Below, piece after piece: positions 16,312 through 27,761 of a DNA stretch of 52,939 nt. A program made the translations under genes and the position numbers. How positions within the stretch are numbered: position 1 is the first letter of the stretch; each line of letters begins with the position of its first letter. Source of the stretch: Thermostichus vulcanus str. 'Rupite'. Its GTDB lineage: Bacteria > Cyanobacteriota > Cyanobacteriia > Thermostichales > Thermostichaceae. Under the pieces are notes generated by a model. The model saw nothing but the letters and a program-made list of their open reading frames with translations, searched no databases and was not told the origin of the DNA. The DNA lies in NCBI RefSeq assembly GCF_022848905.1, contig NZ_JAFIRA010000024.1, forward strand, positions 1 to 52,939. The letters are read 5' to 3'.

Positions 16312-16317
16312 TATAAT
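16312..16317 (+). promoter_or_regulatory. -10 box for the TIGR02652 gene
   Basis: A perfect TATAAT stands 54 bases before the ATG at 16371. No convincing -35 is found at the right distance. It shares the divergent intergenic region with the rimP promoter. Confidence 0.4.
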
Positions 16318-16370
16318 GTGTACAACTGTGGATTTGCCTGTACACACAGCCCATTTTTGTGGGGTTCTCT

Positions 16371-16892
16371 ATGACGGTTGCCTTTTCCTATCCCATTTTT
16401 GGCCCCAGCATCCAGTGTCCCCACTGTCGGCAAACGATTGCTGCCCTGACCCTGACGGATACCTACCTTTGTCATCGGCATGGCGCGTTTGAGGCAGATC
16501 CTGAGCAGGAGGAGCTGGTGCACTTGCAATCGGGGCGGCGTTGGCGTTTCTGGGAAGGCCGTTGGTTCCGTCAACACACCCATGCTGATGGGATCCGCTT
16601 TGAGATTCATGAAGAATTGGATCGGTTGCGCATGCAGGGGCTGCGGGCCACCCAGGTGGTTGTTGCGGAGCGTTATCACCAATTGCTCTCCCCCTATTTG
16701 GAACAGGGATCCCATCGTCGTCCTGGCCCACCTCGCCTCTATGGCTTGCCTGTCAGCTTCAGTTCCAGTGCCCCGGATGGTTCCAACTCCAATGGATCCG
16801 CCAACCGTTGGCGGGTGATCAACTTTGAACTAACCTACGAGATCGACCCGGCCATGCGGCAGCCGCAATCCCGTCTGCAATTGTGTGATTAG
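16371..16892 (+). CDS. Conserved cyanobacterial protein (TIGR02652 family)
   Basis: 173 residues from ATG 16371 (a TTG four codons earlier is less likely). The N-terminus has a zinc-ribbon-like arrangement, CPHCRQTIAALT then YLCHRHGAF, followed by ELVHLQSGRRWRFWEGRWFR and a helical segment DGIRFEIHEELDRL. I recognise these blocks from a conserved hypothetical family limited to cyanobacteria. Its function is unknown. The two CxxC/CxxH groups suggest one bound zinc. The C-terminal third is Ser/Asn-rich and contains GGATCC-derived insertions. It is divergent from rimP. Confidence 0.75.
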   Translation: MTVAFSYPIFGPSIQCPHCRQTIAALTLTDTYLCHRHGAFEADPEQEELVHLQSGRRWRFWEGRWFRQHTHADGIRFEIHEELDRLRMQGLRATQVVVAERYHQLLSPYLEQGSHRRPGPPRLYGLPVSFSSSAPDGSNSNGSANRWRVINFELTYEIDPAMRQPQSRLQLCD

Positions 16893-16924
16893 TGTTGGGA
16901 TGAGGTTGTGGGAGTGAGGGATCC

Positions 16925-17890
16925 CTAGACCAAACCTTGATCCAGCACTTCGCGGGAACGGGCGATGGCGGCCCGCAGGTTGGCTCTCTGGGTGTAGCGC
17001 ATGGTCATGGCGGCTGTGGTATGGCCAAGCAGGTGCTGAATGTGTTCTGGGGCAACGCCGCGATCCAAAAGTAAGGTGGCAAAACTGTGACGGAATTGAT
17101 GGGGGGTTTGCTGGCCCGGTTCAGGCTCCGTAAGCTTCAGGACAATATGGCGTAGGCCATCGTAGGTGAGGGGTTTGCCCTGGTAGGCCGAGCAGCGGGA
17201 TTGAGAAACAAACAAGGGATCCGTCGGCGCATACAGACCCCGTTCCAGGTTCAGGTAGTTTTGCAACAGCTCAGCAAGGGGAGCTCCAACCGCCACTGCC
17301 CGAGGTTTACTGCCTTTCCCGCAGCGCACCTCCAGCAGGGATCCCTCAGGGCTCATCTGAAAATCTTGGATGGTCAGATCCAACAGTTCCTGTGCGCGCA
17401 ACCCGCACTCCAGCATGAGGCGGATCAAAGCTGCGTAACGCAGCGAATGGCTCTGGGCACGTTCCAACACCCGTTGCAACAGCAATCGATCCAAATCGCG
17501 GGGCAAGCGGGTCGGTAGGCGAGCAGCCCGAATCGCTTGGGTAGGCAGGGGAGTCTGGAAATAGCCGCGTCCGTGGGCCCATTCAAAAAACTGTTGCAAG
17601 GCTAGCCGCTTCAGGTTGTAGGTAGCGGGGGAAGCAGGCGGATGGATCCATTGGCCAGAACGGCTTTGAAACGGGCGACCCTTCAACCCATTCAGAAACG
17701 TCTGGACATGCACAGGCTGAATCTGCGCCAGAGGGACGGGGCAGGTTTTGGCAAATTGTTCCAGCGCAATACGATAGGTACGGCGGCTGGCTTGGGCCAA
17801 ATCTCGCTCTCGCTCCTGCAAAAACTGAGCCACCAACTGGCTGAGGCTGGGGTGTAGGGATTGATCTGGAGCTGATGTTGGAGCCCTCAT
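16925..17890 (-). CDS. Tyrosine recombinase (phage-integrase / XerC-D-like)
   Basis: 321 residues. A SAM-like N-terminal DNA-binding domain (LVAQFLQERERDLAQASRRT) is followed by a catalytic domain with the full set: Arg in MLECGLRAQELLDLT, HQFRHSFATLLLDRG, LLGHTTAAMTMRY with the nucleophile Tyr. It catalyses strand exchange at short inverted sites. It could be the host XerC/D-type resolvase or an element integrase, and the family alone does not decide. A perfect 14-bp palindrome lies ten bases upstream of its start, and a tRNA-Gly-like fragment stands 90 bases away. Confidence 0.88.
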   Translation of the reverse strand: MRAPTSAPDQSLHPSLSQLVAQFLQERERDLAQASRRTYRIALEQFAKTCPVPLAQIQPVHVQTFLNGLKGRPFQSRSGQWIHPPASPATYNLKRLALQQFFEWAHGRGYFQTPLPTQAIRAARLPTRLPRDLDRLLLQRVLERAQSHSLRYAALIRLMLECGLRAQELLDLTIQDFQMSPEGSLLEVRCGKGSKPRAVAVGAPLAELLQNYLNLERGLYAPTDPLFVSQSRCSAYQGKPLTYDGLRHIVLKLTEPEPGQQTPHQFRHSFATLLLDRGVAPEHIQHLLGHTTAAMTMRYTQRANLRAAIARSREVLDQGLV

Positions 17891-17899
17891 GTCTCATCT

Positions 17900-17913
17900 T
17901 GTCACATGTGACA
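17900..17913. promoter_or_regulatory. Perfect palindrome upstream of the recombinase gene
   Basis: TGTCACATGTGACA is a perfect 14-bp inverted repeat at -10 to -23 from the recombinase ATG. Its size and symmetry fit a dimeric repressor or CRP/FNR-like operator. No name can be given from sequence alone. Confidence 0.45.
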
Positions 17914-17978
17914 TACTCCCGACGCTATACCTACGGTACGCGACGCAAACACCTAACGGGTGCAGCGCGGGGCTGCTT

Positions 17979-17996
17979 GCGGGAATAGCTCAGTGG
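17979..17996 (+). other. tRNA-Gly 5'-end-like fragment
   Basis: GCGGGAATAGCTCAGTGG matches the acceptor strand and D-arm start of bacterial tRNA-Gly(GCC). Nothing downstream forms an anticodon arm or T-arm, so this is not a working tRNA. The lspA stop codon falls inside it. It may be an attachment-site relic of the neighbouring recombinase, or chance. Confidence 0.3.
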
Positions 17997-18514
17997 CTGT
18001 GGGGCGGGATCCCTTCCTCCGATTTTTTTCCCGGCTTGGGTAAAGCGGAGGGCGGTTCCGTTTTTTTCGAGTCACCCCGTAACAAGCCAATCAGCAGGCA
18101 AGCAACCCCAATGTTAATCGCCACATCCGCCACATTGAAGACCGGGAAGCGAATCCAGACAAAATTGAAAAAATCCACCACATAGCCCGTTGTGAAGCGG
18201 TCAATGCCATTCCCCACCGCCCCTGCCAACACCAAGCCATAGCCCGCCTGTTCCCAGCGGCTCATGATCCCGCCTCGAATCGCCAGCACCATCAACGCCA
18301 GCGAAACCCCCAAAGAGATCCACTTGAGGAACTCTCCCGAATCTTCAAACAAGCTCCAGGCGGCTCCGGTATTTTCCACGTAGGTGAGATGAAAGACCCC
18401 CGGCCACAGGCGAATCTCAGGCCCCGGCAGCAGCCGTTCCACCGCCCAGCGTTTGGTGACCTGATCCAAAATCACCCCCAGGATCCCGGCCAGCCAAAAA
18501 CCTCCATTTTTCAT
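17990..18514 (-). CDS. lspA: Lipoprotein signal peptidase (signal peptidase II)
   Basis: 174 residues, four hydrophobic segments. The two catalytic aspartates are in GNGIDRFTTGYVVDFF and FPVFNVADVAINIG, and N-terminal GVILDQVTKRW and ENTGAAWSLF are conserved. It cuts signal peptides of lipoproteins after Lgt has modified them. The C-terminal tail of about 28 residues (SKKTEPPSALPKPGKKSEEG) is hydrophilic and not part of the family core; its final codons run into the tRNA-like fragment. Confidence 0.95.
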   Translation of the reverse strand: MKNGGFWLAGILGVILDQVTKRWAVERLLPGPEIRLWPGVFHLTYVENTGAAWSLFEDSGEFLKWISLGVSLALMVLAIRGGIMSRWEQAGYGLVLAGAVGNGIDRFTTGYVVDFFNFVWIRFPVFNVADVAINIGVACLLIGLLRGDSKKTEPPSALPKPGKKSEEGIPPHSH

Positions 18515-18617
18515 GCTGTCTTCACCTCAATCAGTTCACCGGCAAGAGCGCCCAGATTAGCACTTTTCCTATCCTGACATCCTGCCACCCCCCTGAGGAA
18601 TGCTTAGGAATGCGAAC

Positions 18618-21305
18618 TCATTGAGAACTTTGAGCACTTTTGGCAGTGCTCTCTGTTAAGGCTAGACAAAGGATTTGAGCTGGCTCAAACTGGAGCTCTA
18701 GGGTGGTCAGGGATCCCTGGGTTGGACAAGTGGCTATACAAGGCAATTCCCCCGCCGGGAGCGGATCCTCATTCAAATCACAACGATGCACCGCTCGGAT
18801 TGGACGGTGAATTTGAAGTTGCACCTGTTGCCGGATCCCGCTGCGGTTGTACAGCCTCAGGATTAGGCGACCAGCTTCGTCTCGCTTCAGGGCCGACAGG
18901 GCGATGATGGGGTTATCCACTTCAATCAACTGGGCCGGCATCTTCTGGGGGTGGGGTTGATCGTAGTCTCCCAACCACACCTGCTCTGCCCACAAAGGGT
19001 TCACCCAGGCTTCGGCGAGGGTGGCAGCCTGTTCTGGCTCTGGGGATCCCTCCAGCCAACGCCAGGCATACTCAAAGCGGTGTTCCCCGTGGCATTGTCC
19101 TTCTGGGGTGGGCAAACTTGGCCCCGCCTGTACCCGCCGAATGGCGCCACCGGCCCGCGACAGTATCCCTACCGCCCGGAGCAAAGTCAGGGCACAACGG
19201 GCTGTTTGTCCGCTGTCCACCAGCTCGTATTCGTGTAGGCCGCGATGGGCAATGAGCACACCATAACGTTGACCGGGATCCCTGTGGACGGTGTAAATCA
19301 TGTCTTGGCTGAACTGGGTTGGGTAAAGCCCTTCCCCCGGATAGCCTTGAAAACAGTCGGGATCCTGGGCTGAGAGATCCACTCTTGGACGGGCTTGAAC
19401 TTGGAAATGCCCGGTGACATAGGTGGCTGGGATCCCCGTAGGGCAGGGCAACAACACCCGCAGGCGATGATTCTTTAAGGTATTATTCAAGCGTGTGGTG
19501 AACTCCACCCACTCCTGGTGCAAACTGATGTCCGTGATCAGCGGCAAAGGAGAAGAGAGATCCCAGGGCGGTTGGATCAACGTGGCAACTTGTAGATGGT
19601 GGGGATCCAGCTGGGTGATGGCTGCTTCAGACAAGATCTGTGGGGATCCTGTCAAGCTGCTACTGTACAGATCCCCTTCATCCTGTTGATCTTCAAAACA
19701 AAGAAACTCTGGAATCACCTGCCCCGAGGGCTTATGCAGCAGAGTCAGTTGGCCGCTGGCGTTGGCAGTAATCCGGTAAATGGTGTTCTCGATTTGGATC
19801 GGATCTGGGATCCCGGTTGATGATGTTTCAGCGTTGGCTCTCGGGGAGGCAGAGCCAGCCGCGCGCAATTGTAAAAAACGCAGCCCCGTGGCGGGCATTT
19901 CTACTTCAAAGCGGAGTTGCAGACGGGATCCCTGGCGAAAATCCAAATGGCGGGCCTGAAACTCAGCGGGGGCTTCCAGTTGAACCTGTACCGGCATCTC
20001 CCCCCAGTCTTGATGCCAAAGCACCCACCCCTGCGCGGGGGGATCCCGGCGCCAAAGCAACGAACAGAACACCCGCTGAGTGACGGGGTAAGGATGGGGA
20101 TTGAACACAGCCAGCCATTCCACGTCGGGATCGGGCCGAACCCCGGACTTCAAGGCCAGCTCGGTGAGGGTTTCGGCAATCACACCGCGAGCAAGGGTTT
20201 CCGCTTGACGAAAATGGAACAGATTATCCTGATGTACGGGGTCGATGCTACAGCCGCAGATGTCATCGTGCGGGTGACACAACAGCAACTGTCGCCAGGC
20301 TTCCTCCAGATGGGCCACCCACGGGATCCCTTCCGGACCCAAAGCGGCCACCAGCGGTTCAGCATAGCGCTCCAGCAGCGATTGCACCCGTTGATTGTGC
20401 TGTTTTAGATAAACCCGGGCCGACCACACCTGGCTGAGAATCGGGTGATGGGCGTTACCGAGTAACTCGCCCGTGTAGGTTTCCAGATCCGGTTGAGCAT
20501 CCAGAATGGCCTGTACCAAGTTGGGGTAGCTGCCGTGGCTGAGGGAAATATCTGGGAATGCCCGTTGAGCCTTTTCCAGAAGGTCTGGCACTTGCGGTTG
20601 AGGAGGCATGTGATCGCCACCATTGCACAGCGGGATCACCCCCGAACGGCTGTGGGGAGCCAGTTGTTCCAGACACTCCTGCAACTGTTGTACCGCCAAC
20701 TGGGGATCCGGTAATCTGCCCCGAAACTGACCAAACCGATGCGGATGCCCCCATGCCGAGAGGTTGTCGTAGCCGCCCCGGAGATTGACGGCCAAAACTC
20801 GGCTGCCATCCGGGGCTTGCCAATAAAACTCCGTGCCTGTGCGTTCAAACAGCGCTGCTGACATCCCTCGCATAAACAAAAAAGAACGCAGGCCAAACCC
20901 CTGCAAAATCTGCGGCATCTGGGCAATATGGCCAAAAGAATCGGGCATATAGCCTTCGCTCGGGATCCCACCCCAGGCCCGCACCGACCGGATCCCCCGC
21001 TGTAGATTACGGAGTAGCGCTTCGCCACTCACCAGAAATTCATCTGGCAAGACAAAAAAAGGTCCTACCTGTAGCCGCCCTAACCGGATCCAGTTCTCAA
21101 TTTCTGGCCAGCGTTGGGGGCGAATTTGCCGGTAATCCTCCAGGACCACCGTTTGTCCATCCAGGGTGAAGCAGTGGTAATCCGGTTGACTCTCCAGAAT
21201 ATCCAGCACATGGTCGATTAAGCGCACCCAGTGCAACCGGTAGCTCTGGAACGGAAGGTACCAGGCTCGATCCCAATGGGTGTGAGAGAGGAGGATGGCT
21301 CGCAT
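18618..21305 (-). CDS. GH38 alpha-mannosidase
   Basis: 895 residues. GH38 core: ILLSHTHWDRAWYLPF at the N-terminus (zinc-binding His and Asp), VLPDEFLVSGEALLRN, and the catalytic nucleophile Asp in MPDSFGHIAQMPQILQ. A helical middle domain (HPHDDICGCSIDPVHQDN contains further zinc ligands) and long C-terminal beta-sandwich domains follow. It removes alpha-mannosyl residues, probably as a cytoplasmic enzyme since no signal peptide is present. The size and the HTHWDRAWY variant recall the MngB/mannosylglycerate-hydrolase side of the family; the substrate is uncertain. It stands alone between lspA and secA, without sugar-transport genes. Confidence 0.9.
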   Translation of the reverse strand: MRAILLSHTHWDRAWYLPFQSYRLHWVRLIDHVLDILESQPDYHCFTLDGQTVVLEDYRQIRPQRWPEIENWIRLGRLQVGPFFVLPDEFLVSGEALLRNLQRGIRSVRAWGGIPSEGYMPDSFGHIAQMPQILQGFGLRSFLFMRGMSAALFERTGTEFYWQAPDGSRVLAVNLRGGYDNLSAWGHPHRFGQFRGRLPDPQLAVQQLQECLEQLAPHSRSGVIPLCNGGDHMPPQPQVPDLLEKAQRAFPDISLSHGSYPNLVQAILDAQPDLETYTGELLGNAHHPILSQVWSARVYLKQHNQRVQSLLERYAEPLVAALGPEGIPWVAHLEEAWRQLLLCHPHDDICGCSIDPVHQDNLFHFRQAETLARGVIAETLTELALKSGVRPDPDVEWLAVFNPHPYPVTQRVFCSLLWRRDPPAQGWVLWHQDWGEMPVQVQLEAPAEFQARHLDFRQGSRLQLRFEVEMPATGLRFLQLRAAGSASPRANAETSSTGIPDPIQIENTIYRITANASGQLTLLHKPSGQVIPEFLCFEDQQDEGDLYSSSLTGSPQILSEAAITQLDPHHLQVATLIQPPWDLSSPLPLITDISLHQEWVEFTTRLNNTLKNHRLRVLLPCPTGIPATYVTGHFQVQARPRVDLSAQDPDCFQGYPGEGLYPTQFSQDMIYTVHRDPGQRYGVLIAHRGLHEYELVDSGQTARCALTLLRAVGILSRAGGAIRRVQAGPSLPTPEGQCHGEHRFEYAWRWLEGSPEPEQAATLAEAWVNPLWAEQVWLGDYDQPHPQKMPAQLIEVDNPIIALSALKRDEAGRLILRLYNRSGIRQQVQLQIHRPIRAVHRCDLNEDPLPAGELPCIATCPTQGSLTTLELQFEPAQILCLALTESTAKSAQSSQ

Positions 21306-21373
21306 CTGGCCAACTTAGCCCCGGTGACTGGCTATGGGCGATTCGGGGATCCCTGCTCCTGTTTCTGGCAAAA

Positions 21374-24253
21374 CTATTCCTCGCTGAAGTCCGCTTCCAC
21401 TACGCCCCCACTGGCCTCTGTTGTACCCGCTGCACCCGCAGCCACCGTCTGAGCTGGAGCCGCCTGAACCACTTGAGAGGGCTGCACAATTTGCGGGGTA
21501 AAGACGAACAAGTTATAGACCGTGTTGCGGCGGATATTGTCCATCATCTCCAGGAACAGCTCGTAGCCCTCATTTTTGTACTCGATTAAGGGATCCTTCT
21601 GGCCATAGCCGCGCAGCCCCACTGATTCTCGCAGCGCTTCCATTTGTTGTAGGTGCTCCCGCCAAAGGGTATCCACCTGTTGCAACAGGAAAAATCGCTC
21701 CGCCCGACGCATCAAGCCCGGTTCAAAGGTATCCAGGAAGGCCTCCTTGGCTTCGTAAGCCAGTTCCGCCTGCTTGGTCAGATAGTCCAAGATTTGCTCG
21801 TAGGAAAGATCCCGCAGATCCTGAGCCTTGAGGTTGTCCTTCAGGAGCGGCACAAACTCCTGCATTTTGGCGGTCAGCTTGTCGATTTCCCATTCTTCTG
21901 GGGGCAATTCCGGATTGACGTGGGCGCGCACGATCTCGCCAACGGTTTTGCGCACGTAATCGAGGATTTTGGTTTTAATGTCCTCCCCTTCCAAAACCCG
22001 CCGCCGCTCGGAGTAAATGGCCCGCCGCTGGTTGTTCATCACCTCGTCATACTCAAACACCTGCTTGCGCATGTCGAAGTAATAGACTTCCACTTTTTTC
22101 TGGGCATTTTCCAGGCTGCTGGTGAGCAGGGGATGCTCAATTGGCATATCTTCTTCCACCCGGAACATGTCCATCATGCGGGAGACGCGATCCCCGCCGA
22201 AGATCTTGAGCAGGTTGTCTTCCAGGCTGAGGAAAAAGCGGGAGGAGCCCGGATCCCCTTGTCGGCCAGCCCGGCCCCGCAGTTGGTTGTCGATGCGCCG
22301 AGATTCGTGCCGCTCCGTGCCGATGACGTGCAGCCCCCCCAGCTTCACCACCTCTTCGTGTTCGGCGTCGGTGACCTTTTCGTACTCGGCTTTGATGCTG
22401 TTGTACACATCCCGCAGTTGTAAGATCAGTGGATCCTGCACGGGTGCTTTCTCGGAAGCCACTGCAATCAGATCTTCAACTGCCAACTCTGGCAACCGGT
22501 TCAAACCATACTTGGCCACCGCTGCCGCCACCGCTTCCTCCAGAGCCTGGCTGACCGGCTGAGAAAGCTCACAGGGATAGAGACTGGCAGAGACCACCGC
22601 CCAGGATTTTTTCGGTTTTGGGGCTGCCCCGCCAAACCCTTGGCCACCCCCCCGTCCGCCAACTTGTACGGATCCCATTGGGTTGTCCATATCCAGTTGC
22701 GCCAGCTTGGGCATCAGCCGCTCCCGGATCTTCAAGCGGGCCATGTACTCGGCATTTCCCCCCAAAATGATGTCGGTACCGCGGCCGGCCATGTTGGTGG
22801 CGATGGTAACAGCACCTTTGCGTCCGGCCTGGGCAATGATCTCCGATTCCCGCTCCACGTTTTCCGGTTTGGCATTGAGGAGGTTGTGGGGGATCCCCAT
22901 CTCCTTGAGGATGGCCGAGAGTCGCTCCGATTTTTCCACGCTGGTTGTTCCCACCAGGACTGGACGGCCCCGCTCGTGCATTTGGGCAATTTCTTCCGCC
23001 ACCGCTTGCCACTTGGCATTTTCGGTTTTATAGACCAAATCGGGGGCATCTTTGCGGCGAATCGGGCGGTTGGTGGGAATGGCCGTCACTTCCAGGTTGT
23101 AGGTTTTGCCAAATTCGGCTTCTTCCGTGCGGGCTGTTCCCGTCATGCCCGAAAGCTTCGGATAGAGCAAAAAGAGATTTTGGTAGGTGATGGTGGCCAG
23201 GGTTTGGCTCTCGTTTTGAATCGGCAGCCCCTCTTTGGCCTCAACCGCCTGGTGCAACCCATCCGACCAGCGCCGACCGGGCATCACCCGTCCGGTGAAC
23301 TCATCCACAATCACCACTTCTTGGCCGCGGATGATGTAGTTGACATCCTTAATGAAGAGTTCTTTGGCCTTTACAGCATTGAAGACAAAGTGAGCCCAGG
23401 GATCCTTAGGATCAAACAGGTCGGAGACCCCCAACAACCGCTCTGCGGCTTCAAACCCTTCGTCTGTGAGGATAACGTTACGGGCTTTTTCATCCACCTC
23501 ATAGTGTTCTTCGTTGATCAACTCCCGCGCCACCTGGGCGGCCCGCATATATTTCTCGGAGGGACGTGCTACCTGACCGGAGATAATCAGAGGGGTACGG
23601 GCTTCATCGATCAGGATGGAGTCCACTTCGTCGATGATGCAGTAGTTAAAAGGTCGCTGCATCACTTCCTTGATGTCATTGGCCATGTTGTCCCGCAGGT
23701 AATCAAAGCCCAGCTCGCTGTTGGTACAGTAGGTCACGTCACAGTTGTAGTTGCGGCGTTTTTCCTCTGGAGACATGCCCTGCTGGATGAGGCCCACCGT
23801 CAAGCCCAAAAAGCGGTGAACCTGTCCCATCCACTCCGAGTCCCGACGGGCCAGGTAATCGTTCACTGTAACGATGTGAACCCCTTTGCCGGTGAGACCA
23901 TTGAGGTAGGCAGGCAGGGTGGCAACGAGGGTTTTCCCTTCCCCCGTTTTCATTTCGGCGATTTGGCCTTCATGCAGCACCATGCCACCGATCAATTGCA
24001 CATCGTAGTGACGCAGGTTTAGAACTCGTTTTGCCGCCTCCCGCACTACGGCAAAGGCTTCCGGCAAGAGTTCGTCCAGAGATTCTCCCCTGTCCAGGCG
24101 CTGCCGAAATTCGCTGGTTTTGGCCTTGAGCTGCGCATCCGAAAGAGAGGCGATCTCGATCTCTAGCGAGTTGATCAACTTGAGGGCAGGGCGGTACTGC
24201 CGCACCTTCCGATCGTTGGGATCGCCGAGGATCTTCTGTAGAGTCTGGAGCAT
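21374..24253 (-). CDS. secA: Preprotein translocase ATPase SecA
   Basis: 959 residues from ATG 24253 ([17 protein letters not shown]); a start at 24271 would add six residues. SecA drives proteins through SecYEG at the plasma and thylakoid membranes. Walker A is [17 protein letters not shown], Walker B is [11 protein letters not shown], and the helicase motif is [20 protein letters not shown]. The cyanobacteria/plastid-type insertion in the second nucleotide domain is present, here with a glycine-rich stretch ([18 protein letters not shown]). The C-terminus ends in an Ala/Thr tail without the SecB-binding zinc motif, as usual in cyanobacteria, which lack SecB. Confidence 0.97.
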   Translation of the reverse strand: MLQTLQKILGDPNDRKVRQYRPALKLINSLEIEIASLSDAQLKAKTSEFRQRLDRGESLDELLPEAFAVVREAAKRVLNLRHYDVQLIGGMVLHEGQIAEMKTGEGKTLVATLPAYLNGLTGKGVHIVTVNDYLARRDSEWMGQVHRFLGLTVGLIQQGMSPEEKRRNYNCDVTYCTNSELGFDYLRDNMANDIKEVMQRPFNYCIIDEVDSILIDEARTPLIISGQVARPSEKYMRAAQVARELINEEHYEVDEKARNVILTDEGFEAAERLLGVSDLFDPKDPWAHFVFNAVKAKELFIKDVNYIIRGQEVVIVDEFTGRVMPGRRWSDGLHQAVEAKEGLPIQNESQTLATITYQNLFLLYPKLSGMTGTARTEEAEFGKTYNLEVTAIPTNRPIRRKDAPDLVYKTENAKWQAVAEEIAQMHERGRPVLVGTTSVEKSERLSAILKEMGIPHNLLNAKPENVERESEIIAQAGRKGAVTIATNMAGRGTDIILGGNAEYMARLKIRERLMPKLAQLDMDNPMGSVQVGGRGGGQGFGGAAPKPKKSWAVVSASLYPCELSQPVSQALEEAVAAAVAKYGLNRLPELAVEDLIAVASEKAPVQDPLILQLRDVYNSIKAEYEKVTDAEHEEVVKLGGLHVIGTERHESRRIDNQLRGRAGRQGDPGSSRFFLSLEDNLLKIFGGDRVSRMMDMFRVEEDMPIEHPLLTSSLENAQKKVEVYYFDMRKQVFEYDEVMNNQRRAIYSERRRVLEGEDIKTKILDYVRKTVGEIVRAHVNPELPPEEWEIDKLTAKMQEFVPLLKDNLKAQDLRDLSYEQILDYLTKQAELAYEAKEAFLDTFEPGLMRRAERFFLLQQVDTLWREHLQQMEALRESVGLRGYGQKDPLIEYKNEGYELFLEMMDNIRRNTVYNLFVFTPQIVQPSQVVQAAPAQTVAAGAAGTTEASGGVVEADFSEE

Positions 24254-24370
24254 GGGGCAAGCCTGGGCCAATAGCCAATAATATTGATCTGTGACAATTT
24301 TACCATTTTGGCTTCGTTAGCCAGGTAGAGGTTCTCCCGCGAGACTCCCGTTTACGCCCCTAGGGGATAT

Positions 24371-24499
24371 TACAGCCCTTTCGCGGGTTTACTACAACAG
24401 CGGCTGTGTTGCTAACCCATTTCAAGAGGGATAGAGTGCTCCACAACGCTATCGCGAAGGGGATTAACCCCGTGCTGGGTGACTAGCGAAAGGGCTGTA
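24371..24499. mobile_element. MITE-like element, copy 2 (15-bp terminal inverted repeats)
   Basis: 129 bp. TTACAGCCCTTTCGC (24370-24384) and its perfect reverse complement GCGAAAGGGCTGTAA (24486-24500) bound the element. Its interior matches copy 1 at 10384-10536. It lies between the end of the atp operon and the secA start. Folded as RNA or DNA the ends form a strong stem, so it may also act as a bidirectional terminator. It contains no open frame of note. Confidence 0.85.
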
Positions 24500-24571
24500 A
24501 TTTTCGCTGAGCCCTGATGGCTGTTCTTCCGGTTTTGAATTGACGATATCTCCCTGATACCTACCGAAACC

Positions 24572-25516
24572 CTACAGGGCTTGCGCTCCCGCCACGACTT
24601 CTAAAATCTCTTGAGTAATGGCTGCTTGACGGGCTTTATTGTAGGACAGCCCCAGGGTACGGATTAACTCGCTGGCATTGTCACTGGCATTGTTCATGGC
24701 AGTCATCCGGGCAGCCAACTCACTGGCGGCTGATTCTTGCAAGGCCCGCAGTAATTGGTTGTTCAAATAAAGGGGCAACAGGGCATCCAAAATCTGTACC
24801 GGATCCTGCTCAAAGATCATGTCTTGGGGAGGGGCAGAAACAGGGGCCACCACCTTGGTACGTTCCACAGTAAACTCGCCACCTCGAACCAGCAGGTTGA
24901 AGATCTCATCATCCTGGGTGGATAAACGGGAAGGATCCAAAGGCAGAAGGGACTGCACCACAGGGCGGGAACTAATCAGAGAAACAAAGCGGGTGTAGAT
25001 CAGCTCCACTTTATCCACCTTTTCCGAAAGGAAGGCCGAGAGCAGTTGATCCCCAATTTGAGCTGCCTCAGCCGCAGAAGGGATCTGAGACAAATTCATA
25101 TAGGTCTTGGCAATGGGGGCAGAGCGTCGCTGAAAGTATTGCACCGCCTTACGCCCAATCAGGTAAAGCTCCACTTGGCCACCCGCTTCCTGGATTTCGC
25201 GGACGCGTTCCTCGGTGCGTTTGATAACGTTGGAGTTGTAGGCCCCACATAAGCCCCGATCCCCAGACACCACCAACAGACCTACCGTTTGGATCGGGCG
25301 CTGTTGCAGCAGGGGTAGATTGACATCTTCTAGCCGCAGACGGGTTTGCAGCCGATAGAACACCTGGGCCAAGCGATCCGCAAAAGGACGGGTGGCATTC
25401 ACCTGATCCTGGGCACGTCGTACCCGAGCTGCCGCCACCAACCGCATGGCTTCGGTGATCTTGCGGGTGTTTTTGACTGACTTAATCCGATCGCGGATAC
25501 CCTTTAGGTTTGCCAT
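24572..25516 (-). CDS. atpG: ATP synthase F1 subunit gamma
   Basis: 314 residues, longer than the ~290 of non-photosynthetic bacteria because of the insertion in the middle (around [20 protein letters not shown]) that in cyanobacteria and chloroplasts modulates ATP hydrolysis. The plant-type regulatory cysteine pair is missing, as expected for cyanobacteria. N-terminal [20 protein letters not shown] and C-terminal [15 protein letters not shown] are the central-shaft helices. It is the last gene of the atp operon, 108 bases after atpA. It is followed by inverted-repeat element copy 2. Confidence 0.97.
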   Translation of the reverse strand: MANLKGIRDRIKSVKNTRKITEAMRLVAAARVRRAQDQVNATRPFADRLAQVFYRLQTRLRLEDVNLPLLQQRPIQTVGLLVVSGDRGLCGAYNSNVIKRTEERVREIQEAGGQVELYLIGRKAVQYFQRRSAPIAKTYMNLSQIPSAAEAAQIGDQLLSAFLSEKVDKVELIYTRFVSLISSRPVVQSLLPLDPSRLSTQDDEIFNLLVRGGEFTVERTKVVAPVSAPPQDMIFEQDPVQILDALLPLYLNNQLLRALQESAASELAARMTAMNNASDNASELIRTLGLSYNKARQAAITQEILEVVAGAQAL

Positions 25517-25624
25517 GACCTGTCCCCTGTGCTGTGGTGAGTCTTGGGGGGATCCGCTGCAGAAAGTAACTTTAGGGGATCCCCACCCTTACGCAAGTGA
25601 ATCTCAAGCCCTCTGGGCTGAATC

Positions 25625-27154
<1,530 letters not shown>

Positions 27155-27195
27155 CTAAACGTGATTCGATCAGGATCCAAAAAACAACGGCAAAC

Positions 27196-27744
27196 TTAGG
27201 TCAGCTGTAGGGTAAGACGGCGCAACTGGCCCCGCAAGCTCAGGTCGATCACCTGGGATCCAACCTTGATGATCACTCCACCCAGTAGGGTTGGATCCAG
27301 AGTGGTTTGCAACTCCACACTGCTGGCTTGGGTGAAGTCCTGCACCCGCTCACAGATGGACTGTTGCTGGGCTTCCGTCAGAGGCACAGCCGTCGTCACT
27401 TGGGCCAAGGCAATGTTCTGCAACTTCCGTTGCAAATCCAAGAAGCGCTGACAGACTGCCCCCAGAAACATGATGCGGCGACGGTCGGTCAATAACTTCA
27501 AGGCATTCAGCAATAGCGGATGAATCTGATCTGCAAATACCTGCTGCAACAGGCTTTTCTTGACTTCGACTTTAATCACCGGGTTGGAGAGAAATTGGGT
27601 CAGCTCTGGGGTGGACTGAAGGACAGCGGCGATGAAGCGAATATCGGCAGCAAAGGTGTCCAATATCCCCTGGCCAGATCCCAGAGAGATGAGGGCCTCA
27701 GCGTAGGGATCCACCACCTGTTCGGCAATTGCACTGCTGGTCAT
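27196..27744 (-). CDS. atpH: ATP synthase F1 subunit delta
   Basis: 182 residues of the OSCP/delta family, joining F1 to the peripheral stalk. It has the N-terminal helical bundle (VVDPYAEALISLGSGQGILD) and the conserved C-terminal LLGGVIIKVGSQVIDLSLRG. Only 17 bases separate it from atpF. Identification is secure. Confidence 0.96.
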   Translation of the reverse strand: MTSSAIAEQVVDPYAEALISLGSGQGILDTFAADIRFIAAVLQSTPELTQFLSNPVIKVEVKKSLLQQVFADQIHPLLLNALKLLTDRRRIMFLGAVCQRFLDLQRKLQNIALAQVTTAVPLTEAQQQSICERVQDFTQASSVELQTTLDPTLLGGVIIKVGSQVIDLSLRGQLRRLTLQLT

Positions 27745-27761
27745 AGCTTCCCCTTTCTCCT

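Noticed and set aside
17979-18060. Complete tRNA-Gly gene
   Set aside because: Only the first 18 bases fit; no anticodon stem, T-arm or matching acceptor strand follows.
21653-22423. 256-codon plus-strand frame with His-rich product
   Set aside because: Antisense shadow of secA; no ribosome binding site and no recognisable domain.
22640-24022. 460-codon open frame on the plus strand
   Set aside because: It lies antisense to secA, whose protein is fully conserved; the frame is a by-product of G+C-rich codon use and gives no family-like sequence.
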